This document shows, one piece after another, positions 7,283 to 10,116 of a DNA stretch of 10,116 nt. The notes below the pieces were generated by a model, which was not told the DNA's origin, made no database searches, and saw nothing but the letters and a program-made list of their open reading frames with translations. Origin of the DNA: Gammaproteobacteria bacterium RIFCSPHIGHO2_12_FULL_37_34 (lineage in GTDB: Bacteria > Pseudomonadota > Gammaproteobacteria > DSM-16500). Position numbers and translations under genes: made by a program. Location of the stretch: the NCBI GenBank assembly GCA_001801495.1, contig MGXW01000014.1, forward strand, positions 1-10,116, read 5' to 3'. Position 1 is the stretch's first letter; each line of letters begins with the position of its first letter.

Positions 7283-8356
7283 ATGCCAAGTGAGATTTTA
7301 AAATCGGCTTTGCGGGGTGATGATGTTGGTTTAACTGAAATGACCTGGTTAATAGAAAAACAACAGATTACTTTTGAAGATATTAAATTTATTCACGACA
7401 GTATCGGAAAAAATAATAATGGAAAAGAACTTCGTTATCTTATAGCTTGTCTTTATTATTGTGGCGCACCTACTTTTGAACAAGATGAAGACAAAAGTGA
7501 CGCAATATTAAAACGACTTATAGAGGAAGATAATTTTTCATATGCTAAAAATTTTATTTGTATCCAGCCTAGCAATCGATTCGTAGAAAAGTACGACATA
7601 CTTCAAATAACAGCCGTAAACGACTTAAACCCCTTAGCAATCTTCAATTTTATTGTTAATGGATCACCTTCATTAGGAGGATTTGGAGCAGGATATCTAG
7701 ATGGCAAACATAATATAGGTAGTATTGGCCCAAAAGCTTTTGAACATTTTTCCCATCTAGCTACTGCCTATCATACGCTATTTAAAACACATTATCGTGA
7801 GTGGGTAGATGATTTTTTAAAAGCCGTGATTAATAAATTAGATAAGAAAACATATAAGCTATTAAACTTTCCTAATGATCCATCTCAATTTAATAAAAAG
7901 AGTCTTGCGAGTGCGTGGGAAGAATTAGCAAACTTCCACAAAAATGTATCTCAACGCTATTTGATGTTTCATGCATTACAACAAGCTTACACTCTTAAAA
8001 ATAAATATAAACAAGAATGGCTGCATGAATTAGGAGGGAAAAACCAAACGTTTGATGATGTTATTCGCTATTTACAATCTTTTCTTAAGATGGGCGAAAT
8101 TGTAGATAAAAAAATGAAAGCGCATTCTGATAGAGAGCGCTGGCCAACACTTTTATTTAATTTAGAAGTCGAATTTAAAAATTGTAAGTTTCTGTATACG
8201 CATTATATAGATCAATTTTCTGATAGGAAGGAAAAAGAATTATTAAAAAATTTATATGAGGATTGTAAATTGCGATATGGCGTTTTAAGCAGGAATTTAC
8301 AACAACACGGGGTTCAACAAGAAGAACAGTCTCCCTTAAAATTACGCCTCTTTTGA
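7283..8356 (+). CDS. Hypothetical protein, 357 aa, mostly helical; possible secreted effector
   Basis: I do not recognise this protein. It has a strong AGGAG ribosome site and an uninterrupted 357-codon frame, so it is very likely a real gene. It is Lys- and Glu-rich and predicted by eye to be largely alpha-helical. There is no signal peptide, transmembrane segment or known catalytic motif. One Gly-rich stretch breaks the helices (NGSPSLGGFGAGYLDG, about 132-147). Helical aromatic segments follow (LATAYHTLFKTHYREWVDDF; SQRYLMFHALQQAYTL), which recall the helical-repeat bodies of Legionellales effectors. The tail is polar with an acidic pair and a hydrophobic end (QQEEQSPLKLRLF), compatible with, but not proof of, a C-terminal Dot/Icm secretion signal. 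It stands alone: fic diverges from it 336 bp upstream and intron debris follows. It has the AT-rich codon use of its surroundings. Confidence 0.75.
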   Translation: MPSEILKSALRGDDVGLTEMTWLIEKQQITFEDIKFIHDSIGKNNNGKELRYLIACLYYCGAPTFEQDEDKSDAILKRLIEEDNFSYAKNFICIQPSNRFVEKYDILQITAVNDLNPLAIFNFIVNGSPSLGGFGAGYLDGKHNIGSIGPKAFEHFSHLATAYHTLFKTHYREWVDDFLKAVINKLDKKTYKLLNFPNDPSQFNKKSLASAWEELANFHKNVSQRYLMFHALQQAYTLKNKYKQEWLHELGGKNQTFDDVIRYLQSFLKMGEIVDKKMKAHSDRERWPTLLFNLEVEFKNCKFLYTHYIDQFSDRKEKELLKNLYEDCKLRYGVLSRNLQQHGVQQEEQSPLKLRLF

Positions 8357-8381
8357 GAATCAAGAAGTAATAGGGAGTGCT

Positions 8382-8447
8382 TTAGTCATGGTTAATAGTG
8401 CCCCAACTTGCACCAACCACCTGACTTAGGGTACCAGCAAGATTCGT
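8382..8447 (-). pseudogene. Exon-like 3' coding relic at the group II intron boundary
   Basis: Immediately after the inferred 3' end of the intron, the minus strand stays open in the first frame for 21 codons and ends at TAA (8384-8382). The peptide ends SQVVGASWGTINHD. It reads like the C-terminus of a real protein (small residues, one Trp) and would be the downstream exon of the gene the intron entered. The upstream exon and most of the intron are missing. The frame is short, so chance cannot be excluded. Confidence 0.3.
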
Positions 8448-8488
8448 GTCGGATAAACAGCGACTGTTGCCAATCGCCGCTCTCCTAA
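8448..8488 (-). ncRNA. Group II intron domain VI with bulged branch-point A, and 3' intron end
   Basis: Read on the minus strand after domain V, a 3-nt linker (TTA) leads into GGA (8485-8483). An 11-bp helix follows with arms AGCGGCGATTG (8481-8471) and CAGTCGCTGTT (8466-8456), closed by a GCAA loop (8470-8467). The two bases TA (8455-8454) remain unpaired before TCC (8453-8451), which pairs with the GGA. A8454 is therefore a bulged adenosine 7 nt from the terminal GAC (8450-8448), as expected for the lariat branch point and an intron end in A-pyrimidine. Confidence 0.8.
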
Positions 8489-8522
8489 GAACGCAGCATG
8501 CGACTTTCACCGCACTGCGCTC
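8489..8522 (-). ncRNA. Group II intron domain V (34 nt, catalytic core hairpin)
   Basis: The minus strand from 8522 to 8489 is exactly 34 nt and folds as the textbook domain V. A 9-bp lower stem begins GAGCGCAGT and ends GCTGCGTTC, and includes the AGC catalytic triad and the conserved G-U pairs. A 2-nt bulge (AT) follows, then a 5-bp upper stem and a GAAA tetraloop. Every position pairs as expected. This is the most diagnostic part of a group II intron and it is intact here although the rest of the intron is mostly gone. Confidence 0.88.
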
Positions 8523-8536
8523 AAGCCTCTCTCAAG

Positions 8537-8755
8537 CTAATTAATTAACCCAGTTATTCTGCATTTATCGTTGTTAAGTAGCGCTATATTCGGATAATCA
8601 TATATCCACTTTTTCTCTACTTTTAAAATTTCTTTTGATCGACGTTCCCGTTTCTCGAAATATATTTTATATGCAGGATCAAATGGCGTTGCATCTGCTT
8701 TCACTTTAATATAACGCTTGATATTAACCTTCGTAGCGTTGACTACGAGAACACA
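8537..8755 (-). pseudogene. ltrA: Fragment of a group II intron reverse transcriptase/maturase (C-terminal part)
   Basis: The minus strand has an open stretch from the codon after TAA (8758-8756) to TAG (8539-8537), about 72 codons. It contains VNIKRYIKVKADATPFDP followed by AYKIYFEKRERR. This matches the region between the maturase and HNH endonuclease domains of bacterial intron-encoded proteins (pattern like I-RHVKVKGDANPYDP-WE-YFEKR). It continues to NNDKCRITGLIN and stops where the endonuclease zinc/HNH motifs should start. The whole RT palm/fingers part is absent upstream (similarity starts near 8750), and no start codon fits. Domain V begins 14 nt after the stop, the normal order for an ORF in domain IV. 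This is a decayed 3' intron fragment, not a functional gene. The symbol is a family label. Confidence 0.8.
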
Positions 8756-8838
8756 TTACGTAACTCACCTTGCGCATGATAGTCTCGTGATTGCTTGCGA
8801 AGGATTACTTCCACACATAATTTTGGAGATTTTACCAT
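8743..8838 (-). other. 31-codon open frame overlapping the end of abiEii (unresolved)
   Basis: An ATG at 8838-8836 overlaps the last codons of the AbiEii gene in another frame and runs 31 codons to TAG at 8745-8743, ending about where intron-protein similarity starts. It contains KLCVEVILRKQSRDYHAQGE, a protein-like composition. I do not recognise it. It may be a gene relic left between the AbiE operon and the intron fragment, or chance. Confidence 0.2.
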
Positions 8839-9647
8839 TTCTTTGGCTTAACCCAAGGTTCGCTAGGTAAATATTGAACAAGATGTTTTTTTACCAGATC
8901 GTATGCTTCTTCAAATGACCAAGTGGTTTGGCTGGTAAGTAAGCCATTTACATCATACGGAAAATCTTTATGTTGAGATTTTTCGTAAAGACTTTTTTCA
9001 AACATGGCGCGAGTAATAATTTGGTTAGTGCGTTTACCATGTTCATTAAAAACGTGCAATACTGCCTCGGAATCAAGCATGTTATTTTTAAGCGCTGCCC
9101 ATAAATCAAATAAATCTCTTCCTTTCCTTCGTTGATAAAGAGCACGTAATTTTGTTCCCATTAATTCGTTAAGCTGGTATGTTTTTAACAAGTTTTTCCC
9201 GCTAAACCAGCGTGATTTCACACTAAATTCATAATCAACTAAATCAAAAATATGGAAATGTTCTGTAGTATTGATTTCAATCTTAAGTTTAGCTGGTATG
9301 TTTTCTTGAGAAAGATAGCTATAAATTAATTTGACGCTACGCTCTGTCAATTTGCGCTTCGGTTCTCCTAGCCATGAATCTAAGGCAGCTCTTATGTGAT
9401 TGATAGTATCACCTATTGGTTCTGGTTTAATTTGCACAAGGTCAATATCCTCACTGTAGCGCCCAGAAGGATTAAAATAAATTTTATGTAATGCTGTACC
9501 ACCACGAAAAACCAATCGATCATAGACGTCTTGTCTTTCATATAAATTTACAAGAACGCGGCTAATTATTAAATCTTGCTCAACTTGTAATGACTGTTGC
9601 CAAGGAACTTGTTGTCGCCATTCGTCAAGATAAAATTTTTCAATCAT
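8832..9647 (-). CDS. abiEii: Type IV toxin-antitoxin toxin, AbiEii/AbiGii family nucleotidyltransferase
   Basis: This 271-aa protein has the DNA polymerase beta-like nucleotidyltransferase fold of the AbiEii/AbiGii toxins. The four family motifs are visible in order: GGTALHK (49-55); RYSEDIDL (63-70), which carries the two metal-binding Asp of the DxD; the KIEIN strand (122-126), giving the third acidic residue; and the C-terminal TKLRALYQRRKGRDLFDLW (165-183), with the Lys and RDxxD residues of motif IV. Related toxins add nucleotides to tRNA acceptor ends or otherwise bind GTP, halt growth and abort phage infection. The length is near the family norm (250-300) and nothing essential is missing. 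Its ATG overlaps the TGA of the upstream abiEi gene (ATGA, 9644-9647), the usual coupled arrangement. The group II intron debris begins right after its stop. Confidence 0.92.
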   Translation of the reverse strand: MIEKFYLDEWRQQVPWQQSLQVEQDLIISRVLVNLYERQDVYDRLVFRGGTALHKIYFNPSGRYSEDIDLVQIKPEPIGDTINHIRAALDSWLGEPKRKLTERSVKLIYSYLSQENIPAKLKIEINTTEHFHIFDLVDYEFSVKSRWFSGKNLLKTYQLNELMGTKLRALYQRRKGRDLFDLWAALKNNMLDSEAVLHVFNEHGKRTNQIITRAMFEKSLYEKSQHKDFPYDVNGLLTSQTTWSFEEAYDLVKKHLVQYLPSEPWVKPKKW

Positions 9648-10116
9648 AAGTCACTCTCAAAATCAGTATTTTCAATAATTTTCCATTTTTTATTTTTAAT
9701 AGATTTATTCTTATCTTGTAAGCCTGGCATTAACTGAATGTAATCTACTCTGTTTTGTTTCATTAAATGCATTGCCAATATATCTGCTAAATGAGGAGAG
9801 CCTAATTTATCCAATAAAAACCCTAGTCTCTGCTTCCATGCAATTTCTATTTGGTTTTCAGCTAATACTCGTAATTCATTCGCACGAATATGCTCTCGCA
9901 ACTCATCAAGCACAGTCACAATTCGGTTTAAGCCACCACAATGCATAGGATAACAAAGTAAGTCCATGGCTGTTGCCTCTGGGGTTGAAATCGTTAGTAT
10001 ACTTTTTAAAGTCGATAGAGATTGCACAGGAACAATTTGAATATTAGATTTAGCAATAAACTGCACTCTTACTTTGCCGCATTCAAGCATCGGTCTATTC
10101 CTGTCAGTTATAATTT
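9644..10116 (-). CDS. abiEi: Type IV toxin-antitoxin antitoxin AbiEi family, 5' end outside the window (partial)
   Basis: About 157 codons of the C-terminal part are visible. The frame is open to the right window edge (ITDRNRP precedes the internal ATG at 10088-10090), so the ATG at 10090 is not the start, and the N-terminal winged helix that binds the promoter should lie beyond the edge. Visible features fit the antitoxin's C-terminal domain: a strand-rich RVQFIAKSNIQIVPV, then STPEATAMDLLCYPMHCGGLNRIVTVLDEL, the family's best-conserved block. A helical region and a Lys-rich tail follow. In AbiE systems the antitoxin represses its own operon and counters the toxin without forming a stable complex with it. 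Its stop overlaps the toxin start by 4 nt. Confidence 0.85.
   Translation of the reverse strand, partial: IITDRNRPMLECGKVRVQFIAKSNIQIVPVQSLSTLKSILTISTPEATAMDLLCYPMHCGGLNRIVTVLDELREHIRANELRVLAENQIEIAWKQRLGFLLDKLGSPHLADILAMHLMKQNRVDYIQLMPGLQDKNKSIKNKKWKIIENTDFESDL

Noticed and set aside
8175..8363. Minus-strand 62-codon frame opposite the end of the 7283 gene
   Set aside because: It is antisense to a well-supported gene, with no ribosome site and no recognisable product.
8731..8748. Hairpin TCGTAG ... CTACGA near the left end of the intron-protein fragment
   Set aside because: It is short (6 bp), lies where the coding similarity begins, and no T-run follows on either strand. It was not enough to call a terminator or repeat.

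Overview
The window looks like an accessory-rich stretch of an AT-rich gammaproteobacterial chromosome. A host-associated member of the Legionellales (Legionella/Coxiella/Rickettsiella/Berkiella-like) fits best. Three things point there: an ankyrin-like protein of a type I associate with that order, a deoxyhypusine-synthase-like gene joined to speA beside a proteobacterial coq7, and orphan helical proteins that could be secreted effectors. The taxonomic placement is inference from gene content, not from a database search.

Layout. (1) Positions 1-859 (+) hold the 3' part of an ankyrin-like gene cut by the left window edge. (2) Positions 860-982 are an intergenic region with a perfect 15-bp inverted repeat next to the start of (3) an AAA+ ATPase/DUF4143 gene (983-2131, +). 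(4) Convergent with it is a minus-strand operon: a deoxyhypusine-synthase-family gene (speY-like, start best placed at 5091) followed 12 nt later by biosynthetic arginine decarboxylase speA (2143-4032). (5) Divergent from that operon is coq7 (best start 5175, +), a di-iron hydroxylase of ubiquinone synthesis. (6) Convergent with coq7, only 2 nt away, is a class II Fic protein gene (5819-6946, -). Its promoter carries two tandem copies and one inverted copy of a 10-bp motif. (7) A 336-bp divergent region containing a GC-richer, repeat-like patch separates it from (8) an unrecognised 357-aa gene (7283-8356, +). (9) Positions 8357-8831 lack an intact gene but contain, on the minus strand, the 3' end of a degenerate group II intron: the C-terminal piece of its reverse transcriptase, a textbook 34-nt domain V and a domain VI with a bulged branch-point A. 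An exon-like reading frame lies immediately downstream. (10) The window ends in a type IV toxin-antitoxin pair of the AbiE family (minus strand, abiEi entering from the right edge, abiEii 8832-9647, 4-nt overlap).

How the genes work together. SpeA makes agmatine from arginine. The SpeY-like protein probably uses a polyamine downstream of it, so the operon is a polyamine module. Coq7 is core respiratory metabolism. The ATPase/DUF4143, Fic and AbiE genes are mobile accessory genes that are often exchanged between bacteria. They sit around the core genes together with intron debris, which suggests a region of repeated insertion and loss. I saw no tRNA, rRNA, CRISPR array or intact transposase.
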